Shown: positions 44,556 to 53,796 of the stretch, piece by piece
How positions within the stretch are numbered: position 1 is the first letter of the stretch
How the letters are laid out: each line of letters starts with the position of its first letter
DNA from: Streptomyces bikiniensis
GTDB taxonomy: Bacteria; Actinomycetota; Actinomycetes; Streptomycetales; Streptomycetaceae
Direction: 5' to 3'
NCBI GenBank assembly: GCA_000716465.1
Contig: JNWL01000031.1
Location: forward strand, 1 to 64,000
DNA: 64,000 nucleotides
Notes under the pieces: generated by a model
Databases searched by the model: none
The model's input: only the letters and a program-made list of their open reading frames with translations
Told to the model about the DNA's origin: nothing
Position numbers and translations under genes: made by a program

Positions 44556-44977
44556 CCGAGGACCAGCTTCTCGGCTATGTCGCGGAGCCTCATGCGGGCG
44601 AGGGCGAGGTTGCCGGTGTCGCGGTCGAGCCAGAGGTGGAGGAAGACGCTGCTGTCGAAGGAGGTCTCGACGAAGCGGAGGACGTGGTAGCCGGCGCGGG
44701 TGGTGACGATCAGGTCCTCGACGGGGGGTCCGCCGGCCTTCTCGGGTCTTCCGTCGTCCCCGCCCCCTCCGGAGTCGTCGTCCGTCGCCAGGAAGGTGTC
44801 GAATTCGGCCGCCGAGCGGGCCAGTTCGGCGGTCTCGGCGGCCGTGGTCTCGTGGTCCCCGACGGGTGACTCGCCCGCCGTTCCCAGTGCGAGCCCGCTG
44901 GTCCAGTCGACCAGGGAGGCGCCCCGAGCACCCGGTAGGGTCATGGCCTCCGTCAGGCACTCGTCGATTCCGGGCAC
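44552..44977 (-). CDS. Roadblock/LC7-like protein with acidic insert
   Basis: A 141-residue Roadblock-like protein: PGARGASLVDWTSGLALGTAG at the start, and LIVTTRAGYHVLRFVETSFDSSVFLHLWLDRDTGNLALARMRLRDIAEKL at the end, closely parallel to the 42762 gene. Between them lies a hydrophilic insert (about 45-85) with DDDSGGGGDDG. GTG at 44977 has GAGGGG upstream. First gene of the cluster; its stop overlaps the TTA-bearing gene, so the two are coupled. Confidence 0.8.
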   Translation of the reverse strand: MPGIDECLTEAMTLPGARGASLVDWTSGLALGTAGESPVGDHETTAAETAELARSAAEFDTFLATDDDSGGGGDDGRPEKAGGPPVEDLIVTTRAGYHVLRFVETSFDSSVFLHLWLDRDTGNLALARMRLRDIAEKLVLG

Positions 44978-45140
44978 GCGGATTCCCCTCCCGATGCGGC
45001 GTGCGAACGTGCGGCAGTGACGGTGACGCTACTGAACGTTCCGCTCCGCGGGAGGTGTTCTGGCATTTTCCATCGGAACATGCCCGGGTCTGACGGAAAT
45101 TGATCCCTCCTACGTGGCGGACACGTGCCACGGGGCCGCG

Positions 45141-45620
45141 TCAGGTCCGGTACTCCACGGCGTGCGCGATGTCCGACAGGTCCTTCGCGAGCGCCTTGGC
45201 GACCGCCTTCGCCCCGAGGCGGGCGAACGCCCGGCCCAGGAGGCCGGGGGCGCGCCCGTGCGCGGGCCGGGCGGAGAAGGACATCCGCAGGACGGTGGAC
45301 CCGGTCCCGTCGGGCGCGAGGGTGAGCTCGGAGACGTAGTGCATGCCGTGGGAGTCGGCGACCGTGACGTACCGGTCGGGCGGCTCGCATGCGGTCACGG
45401 TCATCTCCTCCGTCGCCTCCCGGCCCAGCATCCGCCGGGTCTCGCGCCAGCGCGTGCCCACGTCGAAGCCGCCCGGGGTGAGCACCTCCACCTTCCGGAC
45501 GCCGGTCAGGACGCGGGGCAGGTCCGGCAGGTCGGTGATCGCCTCCCAGACCGGCCCGGGGGAGGCGGCGACCCGCCGTTCGACGACGACGCAGGTGGTG
45601 TCCGCACTCGTTCCGCTCAT
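45141..45620 (-). CDS. SRPBCC (START-like) protein
   Basis: A 159-residue lipid/ligand-binding protein of the SRPBCC/polyketide-cyclase-like group: VVERRVAASPGPVWEAITDLPDLPRVLTG at the start, MLGREATEEMTVTACEPPDRYVTV in the middle, and a long terminal helix LGRAFARLGAKAVAKALAKDLSDIA. Members bind hydrophobic molecules; the ligand is unknown. It starts four bases after the decarboxylase stop, so the two are one operon. Confidence 0.88.
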   Translation of the reverse strand: MSGTSADTTCVVVERRVAASPGPVWEAITDLPDLPRVLTGVRKVEVLTPGGFDVGTRWRETRRMLGREATEEMTVTACEPPDRYVTVADSHGMHYVSELTLAPDGTGSTVLRMSFSARPAHGRAPGLLGRAFARLGAKAVAKALAKDLSDIAHAVEYRT

Positions 45621-45624
45621 GTCC

Positions 45625-47034
45625 TCATGGAAGCCGGGGCGAGGGGGCGGCGCTACCGGACGACCGGTCACCTTCCGCCCGTCCCCGGGGCCGCACCGGC
45701 CCGCCCGGGGGCCGTACCAGCGCGTCCGCCAGGTCCCCGCCCGCCTCGGCGACGATCTCCTCGGGCGTCTGGGCCCTCCGTACGGCCGTGAACGCCACCG
45801 TCCCGTCCTCCGCCGCGTCGAAGCCGTGGATCGCCGGCCGGGGCAGGCTGTTGTACGCGTAGTGGTGGGCGAAGTAGTACGCGCCGGTGTCCGGCACCGC
45901 CACCACGTCCCCCGGCCGCAGCAGCGGCAGCTCGCGGGCCGTGGCGATCAGGTCCCCGGCGAAGCAGGCGGGCCCCGCCACGTCCTGGACGGCGGTCTCC
46001 CCGGTGCGGGGCCGCCCCTCGGAGTCGTACGCGAGGACGCGCAGCGGCCAGGAGCCGGGGGCGTAGACCGTACGGGTGGCGAGCTGCACGCCCGCGTGGG
46101 TGACGGCGATCGGGCGGCCCCCGGAGGTCTTGGTGTACTCCACCCGGGCGAGGACCGTCCCGTGTTTGGCCAGAAGTGAGCGCCCGAACTCGGTGACGAG
46201 GCGGTAGCGGCCGTCGAAGAGCCCGGGGACGGCGTCGGCGAGCAGCCGGGCGTACTCCGCGTACGTCGGCGTCTCCTCGTCGGAGGCGAAGTTCACCGGC
46301 AGGCCGCCGCCGATGTCCAGGGTGTCGACCTGTCGGCGGCCGGCGGCCCGGTTGATCTCCTCGGCGAGCGCGTACGCCTCCCCGACGCCCTGCGCCATCA
46401 GGGCGAGCGGCACGCCCTGGGAGCCGGTGTGGGTGTGCAGCCGGGTCAGCCACGGGCGGTCCAGGTAGGCCTGGACGACGGTCTTGCGGGCGCCCTCGTC
46501 GCGGAGCGCCACGCCGAACTTGGAGGTGGCGGTCGCGGTGGAGAGCGCGTCGATGGAACCTGCTCCGACCTGCGGGTTCACCCGGAGGCCGAGGGGCGAG
46601 GCGGTGGGCGCGGCGGCCACGAGGGCGTCGAGCCGGTCCAGCTCCTGGAGGTTGTCGGCGTTGACCGCGACCCCGAGCGCGAGGGCCCGGCGCAGCTCGT
46701 CCGGGGTCTTGGCGGGGGAGTCGAGCACGGTGTGCTCCGGCGGGACCCCGGCGGCGCGGGCGAGGGCCAGCTCGCCGGGGCTCGCCACCTCGGCCCCGAT
46801 CCCGGCCTCGTGGAGCAGGCGCAGGACGGGGACGAGCGGGGCGGCCTTCACGGCGAAGGCGTGCAGCACGGGCGCGTCGGTGACGGCGGCGAAGGCGCCG
46901 GTCAGGGCGGCGGCGGAGGCGCGGATGCCGGCGGTGTCGAGGAGGGCGACGACCGGTTCGGCGGGGGAGAGGAGTCCTTGGTCGACGGAGGCGCGGACGG
47001 CGAGATCGCGACGGGAGGAGGCCATGGGACCCAT
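45625..47034 (-). CDS. Fold-III PLP-dependent decarboxylase (DapDC-like)
   Basis: A 469-residue enzyme of the alanine-racemase-like fold III decarboxylases (diaminopimelate, ornithine, arginine). PLP Lys63 in HAFAVKAAPLVP, THTGSQGVPLALM, DIGGGLPVNF, EFGRSLLAKHGTV and PDTGAYYFAHHYAYN are in place. The SHTGSQ-type element reads HTHTGSQ, not the HIGSQ of LysA, so a substrate other than diaminopimelate is plausible. The start is uncertain: ATG 47034 and ATG 47025 both fall in a CCATGGG/CCCATGG palindrome and neither has a clear ribosome-binding site. It is divergent from hutU. Confidence 0.85.
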   Translation of the reverse strand: MGPMASSRRDLAVRASVDQGLLSPAEPVVALLDTAGIRASAAALTGAFAAVTDAPVLHAFAVKAAPLVPVLRLLHEAGIGAEVASPGELALARAAGVPPEHTVLDSPAKTPDELRRALALGVAVNADNLQELDRLDALVAAAPTASPLGLRVNPQVGAGSIDALSTATATSKFGVALRDEGARKTVVQAYLDRPWLTRLHTHTGSQGVPLALMAQGVGEAYALAEEINRAAGRRQVDTLDIGGGLPVNFASDEETPTYAEYARLLADAVPGLFDGRYRLVTEFGRSLLAKHGTVLARVEYTKTSGGRPIAVTHAGVQLATRTVYAPGSWPLRVLAYDSEGRPRTGETAVQDVAGPACFAGDLIATARELPLLRPGDVVAVPDTGAYYFAHHYAYNSLPRPAIHGFDAAEDGTVAFTAVRRAQTPEEIVAEAGGDLADALVRPPGGPVRPRGRAEGDRSSGSAAPSPRLP

Positions 47035-47099
47035 GGTCGTCCATCGGGTGCGGGAGCGGGAGGGGACGGGTCCCGCGCCGCGCCTCCCGCCCGGCCCTG

Positions 47100-47135
47100 T
47101 TGACTACATCTATTCATGCCGCCAGGATGTGAATA
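47100..47135 (+). promoter_or_regulatory. hutU promoter with dyad operator
   Basis: TTGACT (47100-47105) and CAGGAT (47123-47128) are spaced 17 bases. A perfect dyad TATTCA (47111-47116) / TGAATA (47130-47135) spans the spacer and -10, so a repressor there would block the hut operon. Confidence 0.65.
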
Positions 47136-47163
47136 TCTGAACGACATTCGAGGAGGCACCGCC

Positions 47164-48873
47164 ATGTCAGGACCCCGCCCCGTACGGGCCCCGCGCGGTA
47201 CGGAACTGAGCGCCCTGGGATGGCAGCAGGAGGCCGCCCTCCGGATGCTCCAGAACAACCTGGACCCCGAGGTCGCCGAGCACCCCGACAAGCTCGTCGT
47301 CTACGGCGGCACCGGCAGGGCCGCCCGCGACTGGCGTTCCTTCGACGCGATGGTCCGCACCCTGCGCACCCTCAAGCAGGACGAGACGATGCTCGTCCAG
47401 TCCGGCCGCCCGGTCGGCGTCATGCAGACCCACGAGTGGGCCCCGCGCGTCCTCATCGCCAACTCCAACCTGGTCGGCGACTGGGCGAACTGGGAGGAGT
47501 TCCGGCGCCTGGAGCAGCTCGGCCTCACCATGTACGGCCAGATGACGGCCGGCTCCTGGATCTACATCGGCACCCAGGGCATCCTCCAGGGCACGTACGA
47601 GACCTTCGCCGCCGTCGCCGCGAAGAAGTTCGGCGGCACCCTGGCCGGGACCATCACCCTGACCGCCGGGCTCGGCGGCATGGGCGGCGCCCAGCCGCTC
47701 GCCGTGACGATGAACGACGGCGTCGCGATCTGCATCGACGTCGACCCGCGCGCCATCGAGCGCCGCATCGAGCACCGCTACCTGGACGTCAAGGCCGACT
47801 CCCTGGAGCACGCCCTCGCGCTCGCGACCGAGGCCCGCGACGCCCGCCGCCCGCTCTCCGTCGGCCTCCTCGGCAACGCCGCCGAACTGCTGCCCCGGAT
47901 GCTGGCCGAGGGCGCCCCGATCGACATCGTCACGGACCAGACCTCCGCCCACGACCCGCTCTCCTACCTCCCCGTCGGCATCGCCTTCGAGGACATGGCC
48001 GACGCGGCGGCGAAGGACCCGGCCGGGTTCACCACCCGGGCCCGCGAGTCGATGGCCCGGCACGTCGAGGCCATGGTCGGCTTCATGGACGCGGGCGCCG
48101 AGGTCTTCGACTACGGCAATTCGATCCGCGGCGAGGCCCAGCTCGCCGGATACGACCGCGCCTTCGCCTTCCCGGGCTTCGTCCCGGCGTACATCCGCCC
48201 GCTGTTCTGCGAGGGCAAGGGCCCGTTCCGCTGGGCCGCCCTCTCCGGCGAGGCCTCGGACATCCACAAGACCGACAAGGCGATCCTCGACCTCTTCCCG
48301 GAGAACGAGTCCCTCGCGCGCTGGATCAGGATGGCCGGCGAGCGCGTCCACTTCCAGGGCCTGCCCGCCCGCATCTGCTGGCTCGGCCAGGGCGAGCGCG
48401 ACAAGGCCGGCGCCATGTTCAACGACATGGTCGCCGACGGCACCCTCGCCGCCCCCCTCGCCATCGGCCGCGACCACCTGGACTGCGGCTCGGTCGCCTC
48501 CCCGTACCGCGAGACCGAGGCCATGCTCGACGGCTCCGACGCCATCGCGGACTGGCCGCTCCTGAACGCCATGGTCAACGTCGCCTCCGGTGCCTCCTGG
48601 GTCTCCCTCCACCACGGCGGCGGCGTCGGCATGGGCCGCTCGATCCACGCGGGCCAGGTCTCGGTGGCCGACGGCACCGCCCTCGCGGGCGAGAAGATCC
48701 GCCGCGTGCTGACCAACGACCCGGGCATGGGCGTCATCCGGCACGTCGACGCCGGTTACGACATCGCGGAGCGGGTCGCCGACGAGAAGGGCGTCCGCAT
48801 CCCGATGCGCGAGGACTCCCAGGACGAGGCGTCCGGCTCCGGCGTCTCCGCCTCCGGGGAAGGCTCCGCGTGA
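47164..48873 (+). CDS. hutU: Urocanate hydratase
   Basis: A 569-residue enzyme for step two of histidine degradation, urocanate to imidazolonepropionate, with a tightly bound NAD+. The NAD-binding region reads [20 protein letters not shown], and [32 protein letters not shown] follow; the Cys and His of the active site lie in the C-terminal half. ATG 47164 after GAGGAGG. It is first in an operon whose genes overlap by 4-18 bases. The histidase gene (hutH) is not in the window. Confidence 0.97.
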   Translation: MSGPRPVRAPRGTELSALGWQQEAALRMLQNNLDPEVAEHPDKLVVYGGTGRAARDWRSFDAMVRTLRTLKQDETMLVQSGRPVGVMQTHEWAPRVLIANSNLVGDWANWEEFRRLEQLGLTMYGQMTAGSWIYIGTQGILQGTYETFAAVAAKKFGGTLAGTITLTAGLGGMGGAQPLAVTMNDGVAICIDVDPRAIERRIEHRYLDVKADSLEHALALATEARDARRPLSVGLLGNAAELLPRMLAEGAPIDIVTDQTSAHDPLSYLPVGIAFEDMADAAAKDPAGFTTRARESMARHVEAMVGFMDAGAEVFDYGNSIRGEAQLAGYDRAFAFPGFVPAYIRPLFCEGKGPFRWAALSGEASDIHKTDKAILDLFPENESLARWIRMAGERVHFQGLPARICWLGQGERDKAGAMFNDMVADGTLAAPLAIGRDHLDCGSVASPYRETEAMLDGSDAIADWPLLNAMVNVASGASWVSLHHGGGVGMGRSIHAGQVSVADGTALAGEKIRRVLTNDPGMGVIRHVDAGYDIAERVADEKGVRIPMREDSQDEASGSGVSASGEGSA

Positions 48874-50111
48874 GCGAGACCTTCCACGCCATGTGGCGGT
48901 CGCTGCGGCCCCTCGGCCGCAGCGCCGCCTCCGGTGGCTACCGCCGCTACGCCTGGACGGACGCCGACGCCGACTGCCGCCTCTGGTTCCGGATGCAGGC
49001 CGAGGCCCGCCGCCTGGACGTCGAGACCGACCGCAACGGCAACCAGTGGGCCTGGCTCGGCGACCCCACGGCCGGCGACGCCGTCGTCACCGGCTCCCAC
49101 CTGGACTCCGTCCCCGACGGCGGCGCCTTCGACGGCCCCCTCGGCGTCGTCTCCTCCTTCGCCGCCCTCGACGAACTGCGCGCCCGGGGCGTCTCCTTCA
49201 AGCGCCCCCTCGCCATCGTCAACTTCGGCGACGAGGAGGGCGCCCGCTTCGGCCTCGCCTGCGTCGGCTCCCGGCTCACCGCCGGACGCCTGACGAAGGA
49301 GCAGGCGTACGAGCTGCGCGACGGCGACGGGGTCGGCCTCCCGCAGGCCATGGAGGCCGCCGGGTACGACCCCGAGGCCATCGGCCCCGACCCGGAGCGG
49401 CTGGCCCGCATCGGCGCCTTCGTGGAACTGCACGTCGAGCAGGGCCGGGCCCTGGACCTGTCCGGCGACGCGATCGGCGTCGCCTCCTCCATCTGGCCGC
49501 ACGGCCGCTGGCGGTACGACTTCGCGGGCGAGGCCAACCACGCCGGCACCACCCGGCTCGTGGACCGCCGCGACCCGATGCTCACCTACGCCGAGACCGT
49601 CCTCGCCGCCCGCCGCGAGGCCGAACTCGCGGGCGCCGTCGCCACCTTCGGCAAGATCGCGGTCGAGCCCAACGGCGTCAACGCCATCCCCTCCCTCGTG
49701 CGCGGCTGGCTCGACGCGCGCGCCGCCGACCAGGACGCCCTGGACGCGGTCGTCGCGGGCGTCGAGACGGCGGCCCGCGACTACGCCGACCGCCACGGCA
49801 TCGACCTCACGGTCGTCCGCGAGTCCTTCACCCCGGTCGTGGACTTCTCGCACGCCCTGCGCGACGAGCTGTCCCGGATCCTGGGCGACTCGGCCGCCGG
49901 CACCCCGGGGCCCTCGGGCAAGGTCCCGGTCCTCGGCACGGGCGCGGGCCACGACGCGGGCATTCTGTCCGAATCGATCCCGACCGCCATGCTGTTCGTA
50001 CGCAACCCCACGGGCGTCTCGCACTCCCCGGCCGAGTTCGCGGCCGAGGACGACTGCCTGGCCGGGGTCCGCGCACTCGCCGACGTACTGGAGGAGCTGG
50101 CGTGCCGCTGA
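48870..50111 (+). CDS. M20 family amidohydrolase (allantoate/N-carbamoyl type); candidate N-formylglutamate deformylase
   Basis: A 413-residue zinc amidohydrolase of the M20 hydantoinase/carbamoylase branch: [58 protein letters not shown] and [22 protein letters not shown]. Homologues hydrolyse allantoate or N-carbamoyl-amino acids. In this operon the enzyme lies between hutU and hutF. HutF makes N-formylglutamate, and no HutG-like deformylase is present. I infer that this protein removes the formyl group to release glutamate. GTG 48870 overlaps the hutU stop by four bases. Confidence 0.88.
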   Translation: MSETFHAMWRSLRPLGRSAASGGYRRYAWTDADADCRLWFRMQAEARRLDVETDRNGNQWAWLGDPTAGDAVVTGSHLDSVPDGGAFDGPLGVVSSFAALDELRARGVSFKRPLAIVNFGDEEGARFGLACVGSRLTAGRLTKEQAYELRDGDGVGLPQAMEAAGYDPEAIGPDPERLARIGAFVELHVEQGRALDLSGDAIGVASSIWPHGRWRYDFAGEANHAGTTRLVDRRDPMLTYAETVLAARREAELAGAVATFGKIAVEPNGVNAIPSLVRGWLDARAADQDALDAVVAGVETAARDYADRHGIDLTVVRESFTPVVDFSHALRDELSRILGDSAAGTPGPSGKVPVLGTGAGHDAGILSESIPTAMLFVRNPTGVSHSPAEFAAEDDCLAGVRALADVLEELACR

Positions 50112-51442
50112 CGACCACGTACTGGCTGGAGCACGCCTGGATCGACCCCGTCGTCGAGCCGGGCGTCGCCCTGGAGGTGGCGGACGGCTGGATCGCGGCC
50201 GTCCGCACGGGCGTGGAGGCCCCGCCCCCGGGCGCCGAGGTCCTGCGCGGCCTGACGGTTCCGGGCCTGGCCAACGCCCATTCGCACGCCTTCCACCGCG
50301 CCCTGCGCGGCACGGTCCAGGTCGGCTCCGGCACCTTCTGGACCTGGCGCGACACCATGTACAAGGTCGCCCAGCGCCTCACCCCCGACAGCTACTTCGC
50401 CCTCGCCCGCGCGGTGTACGCGGAGATGGCGCTCGCCGGCATCACCTCCGTCGGCGAGTTCCACTACCTCCACCACGCCCCCGGCGGCGCCCCGTACGCC
50501 GACCCCAACGCCATGGGCGAGGCCCTGATCGCGGCCGCCGCCGAGGCCGGCATCCGCATCACCCTCCTCGACACCGCCTACCTCTCCTCCGGCTTCGGCG
50601 CCCCGCCCGAGCACCACCAGCTGCGCTTCACCGACGGCACGGCCGACGCCTGGGCCGAACGGGCGTCGGCGCTCAAGGAGCGGGACGGCGCACGGATCGG
50701 GGCGGCGATCCACTCCGTACGGGCCGTCCCGGCGGACCAGCTGGCCGCGGTGGCCGACTGGGCCCGGCGACGGGAGGCACCCCTCCACGTCCACCTCTCG
50801 GAACAGACGGCCGAGAACGACGCCTGCCTGGCGGCCCACGGCCTCACCCCCACGCAACTCCTCTCCGAACACGGCGTGCTCGGCCCCCGCACGACCGGCG
50901 TCCACAACACCCACCTCACCCCCGGCGACGTGGCCCTCATCGGCTCGTCCTCCACCGGCACCTGCATGTGCCCGACGACCGAACGCGACCTCGCGGACGG
51001 CATCGGCCCGGCGGTGGACCTCCAGCGCGCCGGCTCCCCCCTCTCCCTGGGCAGCGACAGCCACGCGGTCGTGGACCTCCTCGAAGAGGCGCGGGCCATG
51101 GAGCTCGACGAGCGCCTGCGCACCCACATCCGGGGCCACTGGACGGCGGCCGCGCTGCTCCGCGCGGCGACGGCGGACGGCCACGCGGCCCTCGGCTGGC
51201 AGGAGGCGGGCGAGCTGACGCCGGGCGCCCTCGCCGACTTCACGACGATCGCCCTGGACTCCGTCAGGACAGCGGGACCGGCACCGCGTCTGGCAGCCGA
51301 GACGGCGGTATTCGCAGCGTCGGCAGCGGACGTGCGTCACACGGTCGTGGGCGGCCGCCACGTCGTGCGGGACGGGGTCCACTCGTCCGTACCGGACGTG
51401 CCCCGGGCCCTCGCCGACTCGATCGCCGCCCTGCGCGGCTGA
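50102..51442 (+). CDS. hutF: Formimidoylglutamate deiminase
   Basis: A 446-residue amidohydrolase-fold enzyme that converts N-formimino-L-glutamate to N-formylglutamate and ammonia. Zinc ligands: [15 protein letters not shown] (His-x-His), [19 protein letters not shown], and [13 protein letters not shown] with the catalytic Asp. Full length. GTG 50102 overlaps the preceding stop by ten bases. With hutU and hutI it fixes the pathway as the five-step route through N-formylglutamate. Confidence 0.95.
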   Translation: MPLTTTYWLEHAWIDPVVEPGVALEVADGWIAAVRTGVEAPPPGAEVLRGLTVPGLANAHSHAFHRALRGTVQVGSGTFWTWRDTMYKVAQRLTPDSYFALARAVYAEMALAGITSVGEFHYLHHAPGGAPYADPNAMGEALIAAAAEAGIRITLLDTAYLSSGFGAPPEHHQLRFTDGTADAWAERASALKERDGARIGAAIHSVRAVPADQLAAVADWARRREAPLHVHLSEQTAENDACLAAHGLTPTQLLSEHGVLGPRTTGVHNTHLTPGDVALIGSSSTGTCMCPTTERDLADGIGPAVDLQRAGSPLSLGSDSHAVVDLLEEARAMELDERLRTHIRGHWTAAALLRAATADGHAALGWQEAGELTPGALADFTTIALDSVRTAGPAPRLAAETAVFAASAADVRHTVVGGRHVVRDGVHSSVPDVPRALADSIAALRG

Positions 51443-51459
51443 AGGAGACACCCCTCACC

Positions 51460-52743
51460 ATGAACACCGGCCCCGAGACGAGGAACAGCGCGGCGGCGAC
51501 CTCCGCCCCCACGAGCGCGAACAGCGCCGTGGCGACGCCCGCCACCGCCATCGTCAACATCGCGAGCCTGGTCACCAACGATCCCTCCCTCGGATGGGGG
51601 TCCCCCCGCTCGAGCAAGTTCGAGAGCGGGGGAGGAAGTCTTCTGGGGCTGATCCGGGACGCGGCCGTCGTCGTCGAAGGCGACCGCGTCGTCTGGGTCG
51701 GTGAATCCAGCAAAGCACCCGCCACTGACAACCGGGTCGACGCGGGCGGCCGGGCGGTGATCCCCGGCTTCGTGGACTCCCACTCGCACCTGGTCTTCGC
51801 GGGCGACCGCACGGCCGAGTTCAACGCCCGCATGTCCGGGCGGCCGTACGAGGCGGGCGGCATCCGCACCACGGTCGCGGCGACCCGCGCGGCGAGCGAC
51901 GAGGCCCTGTCGGCGAACGTCGCCCGCTACCTGCGCGAGGCCCTGGCCCAGGGCACGACCACCTTCGAGACGAAGTCCGGCTACGGCCTGACGGTCGAGG
52001 ACGAGGCCCGCGCCCTGCGCATCGCCGCCGAGCACACGGACGAGGTCACGTACCTCGGCGCGCACATCGTCCCCCCGGACTACGCCGACGACCCGGCGGC
52101 CTACGTCGACCTGGTCACCGGCCCGATGCTGGACGCCTGCGCCCCGTACGCCCGCTGGGTGGACGTCTTCTGCGAGAAGGGCGCCTTCGACGGCGACCAG
52201 GCCCGCGCGATCCTCACCGCCGGCAGGGCGAAGGGCCTCCACCCCCGCGTCCACGCCAACCAGCTCTCGTACGGCCCCGGCGTCCGACTGGCGGTGGAAC
52301 TGGACGCGGCGAGCGCGGACCACTGCACGCACCTGACGGACGCGGACGTGGACGCCCTGGCCTCGGGCGACACGGTCGCCACCCTCCTCCCGGGGGCGGA
52401 GTTCTCCACCCGCGCCGAGTGGCCGAACGCCCGCCGCCTCCTGGACGCGGGCGTCACGGTCGCCCTCTCCACCGACTGCAACCCGGGCTCCTCCTTCACC
52501 TCCTCCGTCCCCTTCTGCATCGCCCTGGCGGTCCGGGACATGGGCATGACCCCCGACGAGGCGGTGTGGTCCGCCACGGCCGGCGGCGCGGCCGCCCTCC
52601 GCCGCACCGACATCGGCCGCCTCGCCCCCGGCACCCGGGCCGACCTCACCCTCCTGAACGCCCCGTCCCACGTCCACCTGGCCTACCGGCCGGGGGTGCC
52701 GCTGGTGTCGGAGGTGTGGCGGAGGGGCGTGCGGGTGGTCTGA
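51460..52743 (+). CDS. hutI: Imidazolonepropionase with in-frame repeat insertion
   Basis: A 427-residue zinc/iron enzyme for step three of histidine breakdown, imidazolonepropionate to N-formimino-glutamate. Metal ligands [30 protein letters not shown], and STDCNPGSS are intact. Residues ~43-60 ([18 protein letters not shown]) are encoded by a palindromic repeat that is common between genes in Streptomyces. It sits in a surface-exposed N-terminal part, so the enzyme likely still works. A low-complexity 30-residue start is also unusual. ATG 51460 with AAGGAG. The fourth and last gene of the operon. Confidence 0.94.
   Translation: MNTGPETRNSAAATSAPTSANSAVATPATAIVNIASLVTNDPSLGWGSPRSSKFESGGGSLLGLIRDAAVVVEGDRVVWVGESSKAPATDNRVDAGGRAVIPGFVDSHSHLVFAGDRTAEFNARMSGRPYEAGGIRTTVAATRAASDEALSANVARYLREALAQGTTTFETKSGYGLTVEDEARALRIAAEHTDEVTYLGAHIVPPDYADDPAAYVDLVTGPMLDACAPYARWVDVFCEKGAFDGDQARAILTAGRAKGLHPRVHANQLSYGPGVRLAVELDAASADHCTHLTDADVDALASGDTVATLLPGAEFSTRAEWPNARRLLDAGVTVALSTDCNPGSSFTSSVPFCIALAVRDMGMTPDEAVWSATAGGAAALRRTDIGRLAPGTRADLTLLNAPSHVHLAYRPGVPLVSEVWRRGVRVV
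51584..51635. repeat. Intragenic palindromic repeat in hutI
   Basis: A block with GGGGG-T-CCCCC and CCCCCGCTC (51603-51611) facing GAGCGGGGG (51624-51632). Blocks of this type, GGGGGTCCCCCCGCTCGAGC and so on, are dispersed between genes in many Streptomyces genomes. Here it lies inside an ORF and keeps the frame. Confidence 0.8.
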
Positions 52744-52798
52744 GGCCCGGGGGGAGGAGGACGGGGCCGCGCGGGCCGGCCGGTGGCGTCGGGGCCCC

Positions 52799-53149
52799 TC
52801 AGGCCCGGTGGCCGAGCACGTTGACGACCCGGCCGTCCGGGTCCCGTACGAAGAAGCGCCGGACGCCCCACTCCTCGTCCGTCAGCGGATGCACGATCTC
52901 CGCGCCCGCCGCCCGCACCGCCGCGTACACCGCGTCCACGTCCTCCACCTCCACGCTCAGGTCGGGGGAGACGGGAGCCGTCGCGTCCGCGCCCATCAGA
53001 CTGATCTGGGCGGCGGGCACGGCCGGCGAGGCGAGCGTCGCGATCCAGCCGTGGTCCATGACCTGCTCGAAACCGAGGAGCCCGTAGAAGTCCCTGTTCT
53101 CCTCGGGGGACTCGGTCCGGAGATTGGGGACCGCGCGGCGCACGCTCAT
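52799..53149 (-). CDS. VOC/glyoxalase superfamily protein
   Basis: A 116-residue VOC-fold protein: RRAVPNLRTESPEENRDFYGLLGFEQVMDHGWIATL, then VEDVDAVYAAVRAAGAEIVHPLTDEEWGVRRFFVRDPDGRVVNVLGH. Typical single-unit length of glyoxalase/bleomycin-resistance-like proteins; ligand unknown. Convergent with hutI, 56 bases apart. Confidence 0.88.
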   Translation of the reverse strand: MSVRRAVPNLRTESPEENRDFYGLLGFEQVMDHGWIATLASPAVPAAQISLMGADATAPVSPDLSVEVEDVDAVYAAVRAAGAEIVHPLTDEEWGVRRFFVRDPDGRVVNVLGHRA

Positions 53150-53208
53150 CGGGCACTCCTCGGCACGGGAAACGGCGTTCAGCGACGTTCATCGCCGTTC
53201 AGTGGCGT

Positions 53209-53562
53209 TCAGCGGAACTCGTGTACCACCTCGATCTCCCCCACGATATGCGCGTTGAACTCCTCCAGCTCCTCCGCCGGCACCCACAGTTCGAGGATCG
53301 TCCGCCCGCCCGCCTGCTGGACCGGGTACCTGCGCAGGAACTCCGCGTCGACCTCGAAGCGGGTGACGAATCCGGCACCGCTGTGCTTGACGTTCCAGTC
53401 GCGGGCGATCCGGATCGCGTACTCCTCGTTCAACACCGGGTAGAAGATCGGCTGCTCCGGAAGCCGCGGCGGCCAGGCGCGCCACCCCGACTCCCGGACG
53501 AGGTCCAGCTCCACGGGGCCCGTGGGGCGCCAGAGGGTGGTCGTCGGGCGGTGGGTGGTCAT
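53209..53562 (-). CDS. Conserved protein of the 'ADP-ribosylation/crystallin J1' type
   Basis: A 117-residue protein: LWRPTGPVELDLVRESGWRAWPPRLPEQPIFYPVLNEEYA, IARDWNVKHSGAGFVTRFEVD, and ILELWVPAEELEEFNAHIVGEIEVV. Proteins of this sequence are commonly labelled 'ADP-ribosylation/crystallin J1' in Streptomyces, but I see no clear catalytic residues and treat the label as a name only. ATG 53562. Confidence 0.75.
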   Translation of the reverse strand: MTTHRPTTTLWRPTGPVELDLVRESGWRAWPPRLPEQPIFYPVLNEEYAIRIARDWNVKHSGAGFVTRFEVDAEFLRRYPVQQAGGRTILELWVPAEELEEFNAHIVGEIEVVHEFR

Positions 53563-53796
53563 GGCGTCGCCTTCTTCCGGGAAAGGGGTGGCCAACGGTA
53601 GGGGAGCGCTCGTACCGCGGCCACGGGGTTTCCGGAGCGGGCGGGTGGAAGTGCGGCTCGTGGCAAGGGACTTCGCCGTGTCCCCACCTTCACGGGTTGG
53701 TCACGGAAAGACCGAGTATCCCTGTCTCCGAGCGTTGCGGACCGGTACCGTCCTGTCCTGGCAGTGCCCAGGGGGTTGGACCGGGGGGTCGGCAGG

